From positions 1 through 27,988 of the forward strand of contig CAUZDT010000010.1 in NCBI GenBank assembly GCA_963578705.1: a stretch of 27,988 nt of DNA, given 5' to 3'. Below the pieces are notes generated by a model. The model saw only the letters and a program-made list of their open reading frames with translations, did no database searches and had not been told where the DNA came from. Both the position numbers and the translations under genes were made by a program. The stretch's first letter is position 1, and the number at the start of each line of letters is the position of its first letter. Below, piece after piece: positions 7,840 to 15,536 of the stretch. Source of the stretch: UBA8886 sp963578705 (GTDB lineage: Archaea > Thermoplasmatota > Poseidoniia > MGIII > CG-Epi1).

Positions 7840-9480
7840 GTGCGTACCTACCTAACCCTGGCCATCCTCCTCGTTGGGATGGCGATGCTTGCCCCCGCTC
7901 AGGCGGAAGAACATGAAATTCGTATCGAGGGTTTCGCCTTTGACCCGGACGAGATTACCATTGCTTCGGGAGACACAGTGACCTGGACAAACTATGACGA
8001 CTCCAGACACACCGTCACGGAAGACGATGATGCATTTGATTCAGATGACCTTGACCAGGGAGACACTTTCAGCTGGACCTTCGACGTGGCGGGCAGTTAC
8101 GGCTACTTCTGCGACCGCCACGACGAAACGATGAGCGGCACGGTCAACGTCGAGGAAGCAGGGGAGCCGGTTGATACGGACGACGACGGGCTGACCGATG
8201 AGGAAGAGCACGAACTCGGTACCGACCCCAACAACCCGGACACCGACGGCGATGGACTGGGCGACGGCGAGGAGGTCCATGATTACGGTACTGAGCCTCT
8301 ATTATGGGATAGCGACGAGGATGGGTATGGTGATGGTGAAGAGGTCCACGACTACGGGACTGACCCGCTAGACGGCGATGACTACCCCGAGGAGAATGGT
8401 GGGGGTAGTGACGGTTTCAACTTTGACCCTATATTCACCGAGCTGGAGACAGTCATGGAGACTGTCACCAACGGGGAGATGACTGCAACGGCCGAGCTTG
8501 AGGGGGAGGCGGCCAATGAATTGCGCTACGGCCTCTGGTGGTTATACGAAATGATGACCGGCGGTGGGATGGACGAGGCTAACGCGACCATCAATGTGAC
8601 CGTGGTGGCAGCGTTCATTACCTTAATGTCTGGGGGGCAGGAGGAAGTGGATTCCGGCTTCCAGCTCAATGGAGTCAACGGGACGGTAGTCCCGGGAATA
8701 CCCTCCATCTCCCCAATGGACGCACTACTCGGGTCGCTGGTCGAGAACAATAATGAAAGCATTACGATTACAATGGTACAGGAGCTGAGCTTCGACGTCG
8801 AAGACCCCGGTGACTCGCCAGCTTACTTCTTTGAGGGCGATGGCGCCGAGGATAACGAGACCTTCCCGGTGGAGATTAATTATCGCTTTGTAGCACCTGG
8901 CGGATGGGTTATTGCCTCCGCCGAAGTCACCGACGGCACCATCGATGTTGATGGCGGAACTGCCGTGTTCGTGCTACCGGCTGGGGAACTGCTGCCTGAT
9001 ATGACCATCACGCTTGGGCAACCGGCACCGCCACCACCCTATGACTGTGATGACGCGGCGACCTACTGCGTTATCATCAGCGACTACGCCTTCACGCCGG
9101 CGGAGCTGGCGGTTGGAGTGGGTGATAGTATCGTATTTGTCTGGGACGAGACCGTTGACGCGCACAACGTGGCGCAGGTCGCCGACGCGAACGCAATCAC
9201 TTGGAATAACGGCTTCCGCTCTGGCGATATCGTCGGCGGCAGTGGCTACTGGATGCTGCCGGCCGATGCGACCACTGCCGATGCGACACTCTACTACATC
9301 TGCGAGCCGCACGCCAGCATGGACATGCGCGGCAGCATCACTGTCGGCATTGGTGACGAGCCGGCCGACGACGGCGGCAGTGAGGACGAGCCGCTCGATG
9401 ACGATAGCGGGCTCCCCGGACCGGGGGTTGTGCTTGCGGGTGCTGTCCTTGTCGGCGCTGCAATACGCCGTCGGCACTAG
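7840..9480 (+). CDS. Surface-anchored protein with two cupredoxin domains and thrombospondin-3-like Ca-binding repeats
   Basis: A 546-residue secreted protein. A signal peptide (1-22) precedes a plastocyanin-like domain (about 24-106) with type 1 copper ligands H57, C91, H94 and M98. Three Asp-rich repeats follow (DTDDDGLTDEEE at 112, DTDGDGLGDGEE near 134, DSDEDGYGDGEE near 157), typical of calcium-binding thrombospondin type 3 repeats. A middle region (190-400) has no family I recognise. A second cupredoxin (about 405-505) keeps the His (AHNV), Cys and His (YICEPHASM) and Met ligands. The C-terminus, GLPGPGVVLAGAVLVGAA then IRRRH, resembles PGF-CTERM-type sorting anchors. The likely role is extracellular electron carriage, possibly to the neighbouring CuA oxidase; this is inferred from context. 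The start is GTG. Confidence 0.85.
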   Translation: MRTYLTLAILLVGMAMLAPAQAEEHEIRIEGFAFDPDEITIASGDTVTWTNYDDSRHTVTEDDDAFDSDDLDQGDTFSWTFDVAGSYGYFCDRHDETMSGTVNVEEAGEPVDTDDDGLTDEEEHELGTDPNNPDTDGDGLGDGEEVHDYGTEPLLWDSDEDGYGDGEEVHDYGTDPLDGDDYPEENGGGSDGFNFDPIFTELETVMETVTNGEMTATAELEGEAANELRYGLWWLYEMMTGGGMDEANATINVTVVAAFITLMSGGQEEVDSGFQLNGVNGTVVPGIPSISPMDALLGSLVENNNESITITMVQELSFDVEDPGDSPAYFFEGDGAEDNETFPVEINYRFVAPGGWVIASAEVTDGTIDVDGGTAVFVLPAGELLPDMTITLGQPAPPPPYDCDDAATYCVIISDYAFTPAELAVGVGDSIVFVWDETVDAHNVAQVADANAITWNNGFRSGDIVGGSGYWMLPADATTADATLYYICEPHASMDMRGSITVGIGDEPADDGGSEDEPLDDDSGLPGPGVVLAGAVLVGAAIRRRH

Positions 9481-9492
9481 CTGCTGAAACCG

Positions 9493-9500
9493 CAAAATAG
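9493..9500 (+). promoter_or_regulatory. TATA-like element for the VOC-HIT pair
   Basis: The stretch caaaatag is centred about 25 bases before the ATG at 9521, consistent with a leaderless archaeal message. No Shine-Dalgarno-like sequence is obvious. Confidence 0.4.
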
Positions 9501-9520
9501 CCCCTGAGACTGGGAGTGCA

Positions 9521-9970
9521 ATGCGCACCCACTGCTTGGGCCACGTCGTGCTCTATGTGCGCGAGCTGGATGTGTCGGTAGCGTTCTACCGTGACCTGCT
9601 CGGACTGCGCGAGATGGGGAGCTGGCCGGGACAGGCAGTCGCGCTCTCCTCAGGGCGCACGCACCATGAGGTGCTGCTGATTGCTGCTGGTGACGCCCCA
9701 GGGCCGCTCCAAGGACGGCGGCTGGGGCTCTACCACATCGGTTTCAAGGTGGGCGACTCGACCGCAGAGCTGCGCGCGGCACGAGACGATCTAGAAGCTG
9801 CAGGCGTCGTCATCGAGGGGGCAAGTGACCACACCGTGACGCAGGCTCTCTACCTGCGCGACCCGGACGGCAACGAGGTCGAGCTATACGTCGACGTTAG
9901 CAACGACTGGCGCAAACAACCAGAGCTGGTAATGGCACCTATTAAACCCCTAGATTTGGGAGATAGATGA
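9521..9970 (+). CDS. VOC superfamily (glyoxalase/extradiol dioxygenase-like) protein
   Basis: A 149-residue single-unit vicinal-oxygen-chelate protein. It begins LGHVVLYVRELDVSVAFYRD, the classic first beta-alpha unit with metal ligand H8. The second unit contains YHIGFKV (His near 72) and ends DPDGNEVELYVD with the glutamate metal ligand near 121. These three residues form the usual divalent-metal site. Family members include glyoxalase I, extradiol dioxygenases and fosfomycin-resistance enzymes; sequence alone does not decide which reaction this one performs. Its stop overlaps the HIT gene start as ATGA, so the two are co-translated. Relation to the aromatic catabolism genes further on is possible but unproven. 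Confidence 0.8.
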   Translation: MRTHCLGHVVLYVRELDVSVAFYRDLLGLREMGSWPGQAVALSSGRTHHEVLLIAAGDAPGPLQGRRLGLYHIGFKVGDSTAELRAARDDLEAAGVVIEGASDHTVTQALYLRDPDGNEVELYVDVSNDWRKQPELVMAPIKPLDLGDR

Positions 9971-10311
9971 GCGACTGCCTCTTCTGCAAGATTCGTGACG
10001 GAGAAATCCCGGGTGACATGGTCTACGAGAGCGACGACGTGCTGGCGTTCGATGACATCAATCCTCAGGCGCCGACACACGTGCTCATCATACCGCGCGA
10101 GCACATCGCTACGCTCAACGATCTGGAGTCGGCGCACCGTGAGCTGGTAGGCGAAATGCAGCTCGTAGCGCAGCAGATAGCGCGCGAGCGAGGCCATGCA
10201 GATGACGGGTACCGCACAGTCTTCAACTGCAACGCTGCGGCAGGACAGACCGTTTTTCACATTCATCTGCACCTGCTCGGTGGCCGTAATCTGGGTTGGC
10301 CACCCGGTTAA
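9967..10311 (+). CDS. HIT family nucleotide hydrolase (HinT-like)
   Basis: A 114-residue HIT protein. It opens CLFCKIRDGEIPGD, contains the nucleotide-binding stretch FDDINPQAPTHVLIIPREHI, and ends with the HIT motif HIHLHLLGGR, whose central histidine is the catalytic nucleophile. HinT-type enzymes hydrolyse purine nucleoside phosphoramidates and aminoacyl-adenylates in the cytoplasm. The length is standard for this branch and too short for GalT or a fused Fhit form. It overlaps the VOC gene by four bases and converges on the EVE-domain gene, with 18 bases between. Confidence 0.92.
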   Translation: MSDCLFCKIRDGEIPGDMVYESDDVLAFDDINPQAPTHVLIIPREHIATLNDLESAHRELVGEMQLVAQQIARERGHADDGYRTVFNCNAAAGQTVFHIHLHLLGGRNLGWPPG

Positions 10312-10329
10312 ATAGTGGTCGTCGAGAAC

Positions 10330-10764
10330 TCAGGCTAGCCCACCGCCCAGCTCGATGACGCGCTCCCAGTGCTCATCCGAGACCGGCATTACTGAGAGAC
10401 GACCGAATTTCACGAGATGGAATTCGGCGAATTCAGTCTGTGACTTGACCTGTGCCAGCGTTACTGGCTCCCTCAGCGCGGCCTTGTGCGCTACATCTAC
10501 CACTGCCAGGCGATCTTCCTTTTCGACTCCGCAGTCACAGCCTGCCTGCCAGTGCGGGTAGGACTCACTCTCGACAGTAACTATTCCGCGCACACAGCGG
10601 TCGCTACCTGTATGGTAGAAGAACGCCTCATCGCCCGGCTGGCACTGCCGCAGGAACTTGAGCGCCCAGTTATTGCCTATCCCAGTCCAGCGAATGGCGC
10701 GATCATTCTCCATCTGCTCCCAGCTGTAGCTCGACGGTTCAGTCTTCAGCAGCCAGCGCGCCAT
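10330..10764 (-). CDS. EVE domain protein (THYN1-like)
   Basis: A 144-residue protein consisting of one EVE domain of the PUA-like fold. Signatures are WLLKTEPSSYSWEQM at the N-terminus, RWTGIGNNWALKFLRQCQPGDEAFFYHTG, and VTLAQVKSQTEFAEFHLVK. EVE domains recognise modified bases in DNA or RNA, such as methylated cytosine or adenine, and often accompany restriction or RNA-modification systems. No partner is fused here and no restriction gene is intact in the window, although an HNH-nuclease remnant lies about 1.3 kb away. A T-rich stretch read on the minus strand as ataaaag, near 10799, is about 35 bases upstream of the ATG and may be its TATA box. The precise ligand is unknown. Confidence 0.88.
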   Translation of the reverse strand: MARWLLKTEPSSYSWEQMENDRAIRWTGIGNNWALKFLRQCQPGDEAFFYHTGSDRCVRGIVTVESESYPHWQAGCDCGVEKEDRLAVVDVAHKAALREPVTLAQVKSQTEFAEFHLVKFGRLSVMPVSDEHWERVIELGGGLA

Positions 10765-10803
10765 TCAATCCTCGTTGGCCGGTGAGTATTCATCTTCTTT
10801 TAT

Positions 10804-11139
10804 TCAGCCGAAGCCGCCGCCGCCGGGGTTGTGGCTTTCGTCGTAGTCGCTGCCATCGCCGTCATCCTCATCATCGTCCTCAGAATCTGGTACTCTGGGC
10901 CTTTCGTCCTCAGAATCTGGTATTCCATCACCATCGATGTCACCTTTACCACCTTCTTCCAGAGGTCCTTCAACTTTATCTTCACCAGAGTCTTCCGCTG
11001 CGGGTGCGCCCTTAGCGACACCCTCGTCGAAGGCGGCCTTGGATTGCCCTAGGCTCTTCGCCAGCTCGGGCAGTTTCTTCGCGCCGAAGAGCAGCAGGAT
11101 GATGCCGCCGATGATGAGGGCCTCGGTAGTGCCGAACAT
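10804..11139 (-). CDS. tatA: Twin-arginine translocase subunit TatA with acidic Ca-repeat-like tail
   Basis: A 111-residue TatA/E protein. The N-terminal helix ALIIGGIILLLFGAKKLPEL and the amphipathic helix AKSLGQSKAAFDEG are textbook TatA, which oligomerises to let folded proteins cross the membrane. The tail is unusual: from about residue 45 it is strongly acidic and includes DIDGDGIPDSED, a thrombospondin type 3 calcium-binding repeat, followed by a duplicated VPDSED and a Gly-rich end. In TatA the tail is cytoplasmic, where such a repeat is unexpected. The ATG at 11139 is only 20 bases from the divergent tatC start. Confidence 0.9.
   Translation of the reverse strand: MFGTTEALIIGGIILLLFGAKKLPELAKSLGQSKAAFDEGVAKGAPAAEDSGEDKVEGPLEEGGKGDIDGDGIPDSEDERPRVPDSEDDDEDDGDGSDYDESHNPGGGGFG
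10874..10922. repeat. Direct repeat inside the tatA tail (period 30)
   Basis: The 19-base unit tcgtcctcagaatctggta occurs at 10874-10892 and again at 10904-10922. It encodes the duplicated PDSED-type segment of the acidic TatA tail. An in-frame period of 30 bases (ten codons) could expand or contract without breaking the gene. Confidence 0.85.
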
Positions 11140-11159
11140 GGCACGCCAGCCAGCGGGGG

Positions 11160-11921
11160 GTGATTACGGTTTCGGGCGCAAGCGCTAAACTGCGCGCAGG
11201 CTGGCACCCTGTGGACCGCGACACGTGGGTGACCGCCGCCGGGAGCGTACGGCGACACGCTGCGCTGCACCTACTGCTGGCTGGCGCGCTATTCCTCGGC
11301 GCGTTCGAGCTGGCGCCAGCGCTGCTGGCCGAACTGCGCGACCGCCTCCTGCCGCAGGACGCGACGCTGGTCTACCTCGCTCCGGCGGAATACCTGCTGC
11401 TGCGCTTCCGGCTCGCCGGCTACGCGGCGCTCTGCGGGCTGGCGCTCACCGCCGGCATCGACGCGTGGGTCGCCTTGCGGGGTCGCCTTGCGGTGGGCAG
11501 CCCCGGAGTCGCCCGCGTCACAGCGGTGCTGCTGGCGGCGCTGGCGCTCTTCGCGGCGGGCGTCGCGTATGCACAGCTGCTGATGCTGCCATTGGTACTC
11601 GAATACCTGCACGGCGACGCGGCGGCCGCCGGCTTCGCCTCGACCTATTCCCTGAGCGCATTCTACTCCTTCGTGCTGTTGCTCACAGTTACCTTGGGCC
11701 TCGCGTTCGAGCTGCCGCTGGCGGTGCTGCTAGTGCTACGGCTCGAGCTGGCGACCGTCGCGCAGCTGGCACACTACCGGCGACACCTCGCCGTCGGCTT
11801 CTTCGTGCTCGCCGCCCTCATCACGCCACCCGACGTCATCTCGCAGTTCCTGCTAGCTGTACCGCTGCTGCTGCTGTTCGAGCTGTCGTTGCTTGCAGGT
11901 CGAGTCTCCGGCAAAGACTAA
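11160..11921 (+). CDS. tatC: Twin-arginine translocase subunit TatC, divergent N-terminus
   Basis: A protein of up to 253 residues with about six membrane helices. The C-terminal half is clearly TatC: YSFVLLLTVTLGLAFELPLAV contains the conserved FELP, and ALITPPDVISQFLLAVPLLLLFE matches the family's TPPD.ISQ signature. TatC binds the twin-arginine signal and recruits TatA. The N-terminal HLxELRxRL motif that normally contacts the signal peptide is not recognisable; the nearest sequence is RHAALHLLLAG. GTG at 11160 is the longest start, but GTG at 11211 is also in frame and would leave room for a promoter between tatC and divergent tatA. The spacing is otherwise only 20 bases. Confidence 0.8.
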   Translation: MITVSGASAKLRAGWHPVDRDTWVTAAGSVRRHAALHLLLAGALFLGAFELAPALLAELRDRLLPQDATLVYLAPAEYLLLRFRLAGYAALCGLALTAGIDAWVALRGRLAVGSPGVARVTAVLLAALALFAAGVAYAQLLMLPLVLEYLHGDAAAAGFASTYSLSAFYSFVLLLTVTLGLAFELPLAVLLVLRLELATVAQLAHYRRHLAVGFFVLAALITPPDVISQFLLAVPLLLLFELSLLAGRVSGKD

Positions 11922-11961
11922 ACTCACCATAATGCTGTATGATTTGCCATGCGGTAGCACT

Positions 11962-11991
11962 GCGTGGCTTGAGTGAGTTCGGTTGCCACGC
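11962..11991. repeat. 7-bp inverted repeat in the tatC-mutS gap
   Basis: The arms gcgtggc (11962-11968) and gccacgc (11985-11991) are exact inverted copies separated by 16 bases. It lies 40 bases after the tatC stop. It may be a weak hairpin in the tatC message or a leftover of a mobile element; no target duplication or transposase is visible. Confidence 0.4.
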
Positions 11992-11999
11992 CTCGGCCC

Positions 12000-12142
12000 C
12001 TGCCTACTCATCAACCAGTTTTTCAATCCGTCCCTTCAACTTGGCCAATCTCGCATCTCGGTTCTTAAGTTCCTTTAGCAACCGCCTGGAGAACCTGCAG
12101 CTGCTTTGCCGTGACTGCAACCGGAGGAAGGGGGTCGATTGA
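12000..12142 (+). pseudogene. Remnant of an HNH endonuclease in the 266-base gap between tatC and mutS
   Basis: A short open frame (ATG 11939, stop TGA 12140-12142) ends with NRLENLQLLCRDCNRRKGVD (from 12080), which is the typical C-terminal end of an HNH nuclease: the NLQLLC..CN strand-helix with its two structural cysteines. The upstream 47 codons do not look like the rest of an HNH domain and the catalytic His-Asn part is missing, so this is probably a truncated fragment rather than a working gene. On the opposite strand, 12005-12090 encodes a lysine- and leucine-rich, coiled-coil-like tail with a TAG stop, overlapping the breakpoint. The rest of 11922-12187 contains no gene that I can support. 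Confidence 0.5.
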
Positions 12143-12187
12143 CTGCCCCCGAGAAACACCTAAACCCACCCGGCAATTGCGGGCTCC

Positions 12188-14770
12188 TTGTCCACGCCAA
12201 TGATGAAGCAGTATTACTCCATCAAGCGCGAGCATCCCGACGCACTGCTGATGTTCCGCATGGGTGACTTCTACGAGACCTTCGGCGAAGACGCGCGCAC
12301 TGTTTCACGCGAGCTGGACATCGTGCTCACCGCGCGCGACCGCAAGTCGAAGAACCCGGTGCCGCTCGCCGGCATCCCCTACCACGCGCTTGACAGTTAC
12401 CTAGCGAAACTGATCCGCCGTGGCTACCGTGTCGCCATCTGTGACCAGCTGGAAGACCCACAGGCGGCGCGCGGGCTGGTGAAGCGCGGCGTGGTCCGCG
12501 TCGTCAGCCCCGGCACCGTCGTCGAAGGCGCGCTGCTCGACGCCGGCCACAATTTCCTCGCTGCCGTGCTCGAGAGCGACGGCCGCTACGGGTTGGCACT
12601 GCTCGATATCTCGACCGGCGACTTCCGCGCGGCGCAGTTCGCCAGCCGCGGCGGCCTCGAAGCAGAACTGGTGCGGCACGCACCCGCCGAAGTGCTGGTC
12701 GCGCCGGTCGCAGATGCGACCGACAGCGGTGGCGACGCTGGCCTTGCGGGCTGGCTCCGCGCGCACGGCCTCGCCGTCACCGAAGCGGAGCTGGCGGGCT
12801 GGCTGCACCCGGTCGCCGCGAAGGCGCTCAAGGGGCGCTTCGGCGCGCTCGGGCTGGAGCCGCTGGCGACGACCGCCGCCGGTGCGGTGCTCGAATACGC
12901 CGGCGCGACACAGTTCTCCGAACTGGCGCACTTGCACCCGCCGGTGGCGCTCGCGACGCACGAGCAGATGATACTCGACGCGGTGACGCTGCGCAACCTC
13001 GAAGTCGTCCGCGCGGTCGGCGACGGCGGCGTGCGCGACTCGCTTTACGGCCATATCAACACGACCGTCACGGCGGGCGGCGGCCGCACTCTGCGCGAAT
13101 GGCTGCTGCGGCCGCTCGCGACGCTGGAGCCACTGGCGGCGCGGCACGACGCAGTGGGCGAGCTCGTCGGGAAAACGCTGCCGCGACGCGAAATCCGCGA
13201 CATCCTCAAGGGCTTCCAGGACGTCGAGCGGCTGCTGTCGCGCGTCGGCCACGGCTCGGCCTCGCCGCGCGACCTCGCCGGCCTCGGGCAGAGCCTCGCC
13301 ATCGTCGGCGAACTACAGCAGCTGCTGACGGAAGAGCCGCTCGAAGCGGCGCTGCTCGCCGCGACCGCGGGCGAGATTGACCCCCACCCCGAAGTTTCGA
13401 AGCACCTAGCACAGGCGCTGGTGGAGGAACCACCACTGGTCATCCGCGACGGTGGTATCTTCCGCGCCGGCTTCTCCAGCAAACTGGACCAGCTGCGCGG
13501 GCAGGCGACGCAGGGGCGCGAGTGGGTCACCGCGCTGCAGGTGCAGGAACGCAAGCGGACCGGCATCGCCAGGCTGAAGGTAGGCTACAATCGCGTCTTC
13601 GGCTACTACCTTGAAATCCCGAAGAAAGATGCGAAGAAAGTCCCCGAAAGCTACCACCGCAAGCAGACTGTTGCGACCGGCGAGCGCTACATCACCCCCG
13701 AGCTGAAGGAGCAGGAGTCCTCCATCCTGCGCGCCGACGAGCGCGCCACCGCGCTGGAGGGCGAGCTGTTCCGCGAGCTGCGCGAATGGGTGCTGGCGCG
13801 GCTGCCGTCGCTACAGGCGACCGCGCGCGCCGTCGGCCAGCTCGATGCGCTGGCGGCGCTGGCCGAAGTTGCCGGGACGCGCGACTACTGCCAGCCCGAA
13901 ATGTCCGAAACGGGCGCGCTGCACGTCTCCGACGGCCGCCACCCCGTCATCGAGCGGCTGCGCGAAGGCGAGTACATTCCCAACTCATTGCACCTCGACG
14001 ACGCGCAGCGGCAGGTGATGGTCCTCACCGGCCCCAACATGGGCGGCAAATCCACCTACATGCGCCAGACGGCGCTCATCTGCCTGCTGGCACAGGCCGG
14101 CTCATGGGTCCCCGCTGCGTCGGCGCGGCTGCCGCTGGTCGACCGCATCTTCACCCGCGTTGGCGCGCACGACGACCTGGTCCACGGCCACTCGACCTTC
14201 ATGGTCGAGATGCTCGAGCTCGCCAACATTCTGCAGAACGCGACGCCACGCTCATTGGTGCTGCTCGACGAAATCGGCCGCGGCACCTCGACCTACGACG
14301 GGCTGGCGATTGCGTGGGCCGTTGCTGAGCAGCTCCACGCCGGCAAGGGCGTCAAGACCATGTTCGCGACGCACTACCACCAGTTGACCGACCTGGCACG
14401 GCTGCTCGACCGCGCCTTCAACTCGCACATGCAGGCGCGTGAGGAGGGCAACGAACTGCTGCTGCTCTACCGCGTGGCGGAGGGACCAGCCGACGCATCG
14501 TTCGGCGTCCACGTCGCGCAGATGGCGGGCGTCCCTGACGCCGTCACGAGGCGTGCCCGTGAGGTGCTCGGGAAGCTGGAGCAGGACGCAACCGTCGAGG
14601 TCTCGACCGCGGGCGGCCCGGTGCAGGCGGTCTTCGATCTGGCGCAGGAAGCTGCTGCCGAACAGAAAGCGGATCCACTGCACGACGAAATCCGCAAGCT
14701 GGATCTGATGAATATGACACCGTTGCAGGCGCTCGAGAAGCTGCATGACCTGCAGCAGGAATTGCTCTAA
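12188..14770 (+). CDS. mutS: DNA mismatch repair protein MutS (bacterial MutS1 type)
   Basis: An 860-residue MutS1. Domain I has the mismatch-reading F28-Y-E30 in GDFYETF. The connector, lever and clamp domains follow, and the C-terminal ATPase has Walker A GPNMGGKST (615-623), the signature helix and Walker B LVLLDEIGRGTSTYDG. It recognises mispaired or looped-out bases and recruits MutL; MutL is not in the window. I chose the TTG at 12188 because it retains TPMMKQY, matching the conserved TPMMQQY at the start of this family; ATG at 12200 would remove TP. MutS1 is patchy in archaea and is usually attributed to transfer from bacteria. The gene is complete and G+C-rich. Its stop overlaps the convergent neighbour by four bases. 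Confidence 0.96.
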   Translation: MSTPMMKQYYSIKREHPDALLMFRMGDFYETFGEDARTVSRELDIVLTARDRKSKNPVPLAGIPYHALDSYLAKLIRRGYRVAICDQLEDPQAARGLVKRGVVRVVSPGTVVEGALLDAGHNFLAAVLESDGRYGLALLDISTGDFRAAQFASRGGLEAELVRHAPAEVLVAPVADATDSGGDAGLAGWLRAHGLAVTEAELAGWLHPVAAKALKGRFGALGLEPLATTAAGAVLEYAGATQFSELAHLHPPVALATHEQMILDAVTLRNLEVVRAVGDGGVRDSLYGHINTTVTAGGGRTLREWLLRPLATLEPLAARHDAVGELVGKTLPRREIRDILKGFQDVERLLSRVGHGSASPRDLAGLGQSLAIVGELQQLLTEEPLEAALLAATAGEIDPHPEVSKHLAQALVEEPPLVIRDGGIFRAGFSSKLDQLRGQATQGREWVTALQVQERKRTGIARLKVGYNRVFGYYLEIPKKDAKKVPESYHRKQTVATGERYITPELKEQESSILRADERATALEGELFRELREWVLARLPSLQATARAVGQLDALAALAEVAGTRDYCQPEMSETGALHVSDGRHPVIERLREGEYIPNSLHLDDAQRQVMVLTGPNMGGKSTYMRQTALICLLAQAGSWVPAASARLPLVDRIFTRVGAHDDLVHGHSTFMVEMLELANILQNATPRSLVLLDEIGRGTSTYDGLAIAWAVAEQLHAGKGVKTMFATHYHQLTDLARLLDRAFNSHMQAREEGNELLLLYRVAEGPADASFGVHVAQMAGVPDAVTRRAREVLGKLEQDATVEVSTAGGPVQAVFDLAQEAAAEQKADPLHDEIRKLDLMNMTPLQALEKLHDLQQELL

Positions 14771-15480
14771 ACTGCGATATCGAGCAGGAAGCTGCGCTGC
14801 TTCTCGTTGCCCTGCTCGTCGAACGCGGTGATGCGCACGGTGTAGCTGCCCGAATCGAGCCCGTCTTCGAGCAGGAAATACCAGCCGTAGCTCGCTTCGA
14901 CGCCCCATGCGTTGCCGGCCGGCAACGGCTGCAGCCGTCCATACGCCGCGCCGTTGAGCACCAGCCCCGCCCCATCCTTCTGCAGCGCCAGCCGTGCCTC
15001 GGTCACTTCGCGGTTGTCGCGCAGGTCGACGACGAAGAGCAGCGATGCGTCGTGGTCGGGGGCGACGGTGGTGTTCCAGCCGTCGTCGTCCTCGACGTAG
15101 AAATCGAGCCCGCCAACGCGCGGCGGGGCGATGTCGCTGAAGGGGGGATTCGAGAGCAGGATGAAGACCCCCAGCCAGGCGAAGAGCGCCGTCAGGATTG
15201 GCCCGGCCCAGCTCTTGCGCTCGAAGCTGCTGGTGTCGATTAGCAGTGGCAGGATTTTGATAATGGCGAAGCAGGCGGCGAAGCCAAAGAGCAGCCCGTA
15301 GCGCGCCTGCCCCGTCGCGAGCAAGAGCTGCCAGCTCATGAGCCCGACGAGTAGCGCCCAGGCGACGCCGATTAGCCCCGCCTTCGAGTCGCGCACCTCC
15401 TTCTCGAGCCACTCGGTGCGGTCGAATTCGGGGAACGCGAACGACGGCTCTGCCTTCTCGCCCTTCTTCTTCTTGGCCAT
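14767..15480 (-). CDS. Unknown membrane protein with an extracytoplasmic beta-rich domain
   Basis: A 237-residue protein that I do not recognise. Residues 1-32 are charged (KKKKGEKAE at the start); three hydrophobic segments follow at about 36-55, 59-80 and 93-112. The remainder (115-237) looks like an immunoglobulin-like beta sandwich ending SGSYTVRITAFDEQGNEKQRSF. The ATG at 15480 is preferred over a longer start at 15534 because the extra 18 residues overlap the divergent promoter and are not conserved-looking. The C-terminal domain is probably outside the cell. It converges on mutS, overlapping it by four bases, and is divergent from the site-2 protease gene, with which it may share a promoter. 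Confidence 0.6.
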   Translation of the reverse strand: MAKKKKGEKAEPSFAFPEFDRTEWLEKEVRDSKAGLIGVAWALLVGLMSWQLLLATGQARYGLLFGFAACFAIIKILPLLIDTSSFERKSWAGPILTALFAWLGVFILLSNPPFSDIAPPRVGGLDFYVEDDDGWNTTVAPDHDASLLFVVDLRDNREVTEARLALQKDGAGLVLNGAAYGRLQPLPAGNAWGVEASYGWYFLLEDGLDSGSYTVRITAFDEQGNEKQRSFLLDIAV

Positions 15481-15505
15481 AGCGTCGCGCGCAGCGCAGC
15501 AGGCT

Positions 15506-15514
15506 ACAAATAAA
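15506..15514. promoter_or_regulatory. Single A/T-rich element between two divergent genes, possible shared TATA box
   Basis: The stretch acaaataaa is the only A/T-rich run in the 56-base gap. Its centre (15510) is about 27 bases from the GTG at 15537 on the plus strand and about 30 bases from the ATG at 15480 on the minus strand, the normal TATA spacing in both directions. Both messages would then be leaderless. Confidence 0.4.
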
Positions 15515-15536
15515 GCCCCCCGCTCGCGCGGCACCT

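Noticed and set aside
11940..12000. Possible tRNA in the tatC-mutS gap
   Set aside because: A GGTAG-like piece and an inverted repeat are present, but no full cloverleaf, anticodon stem or T-arm could be drawn.
12200..12202. ATG start for mutS
   Set aside because: It would remove the TP of the family-conserved TPMM segment, so the TTG at 12188 is preferred; the difference is only four residues.
15481..15534. Longer start for the membrane protein at 14767-15480
   Set aside because: The extra residues overlap the promoter gap and look unlike a protein start; MAKKKK at 15480 is better.
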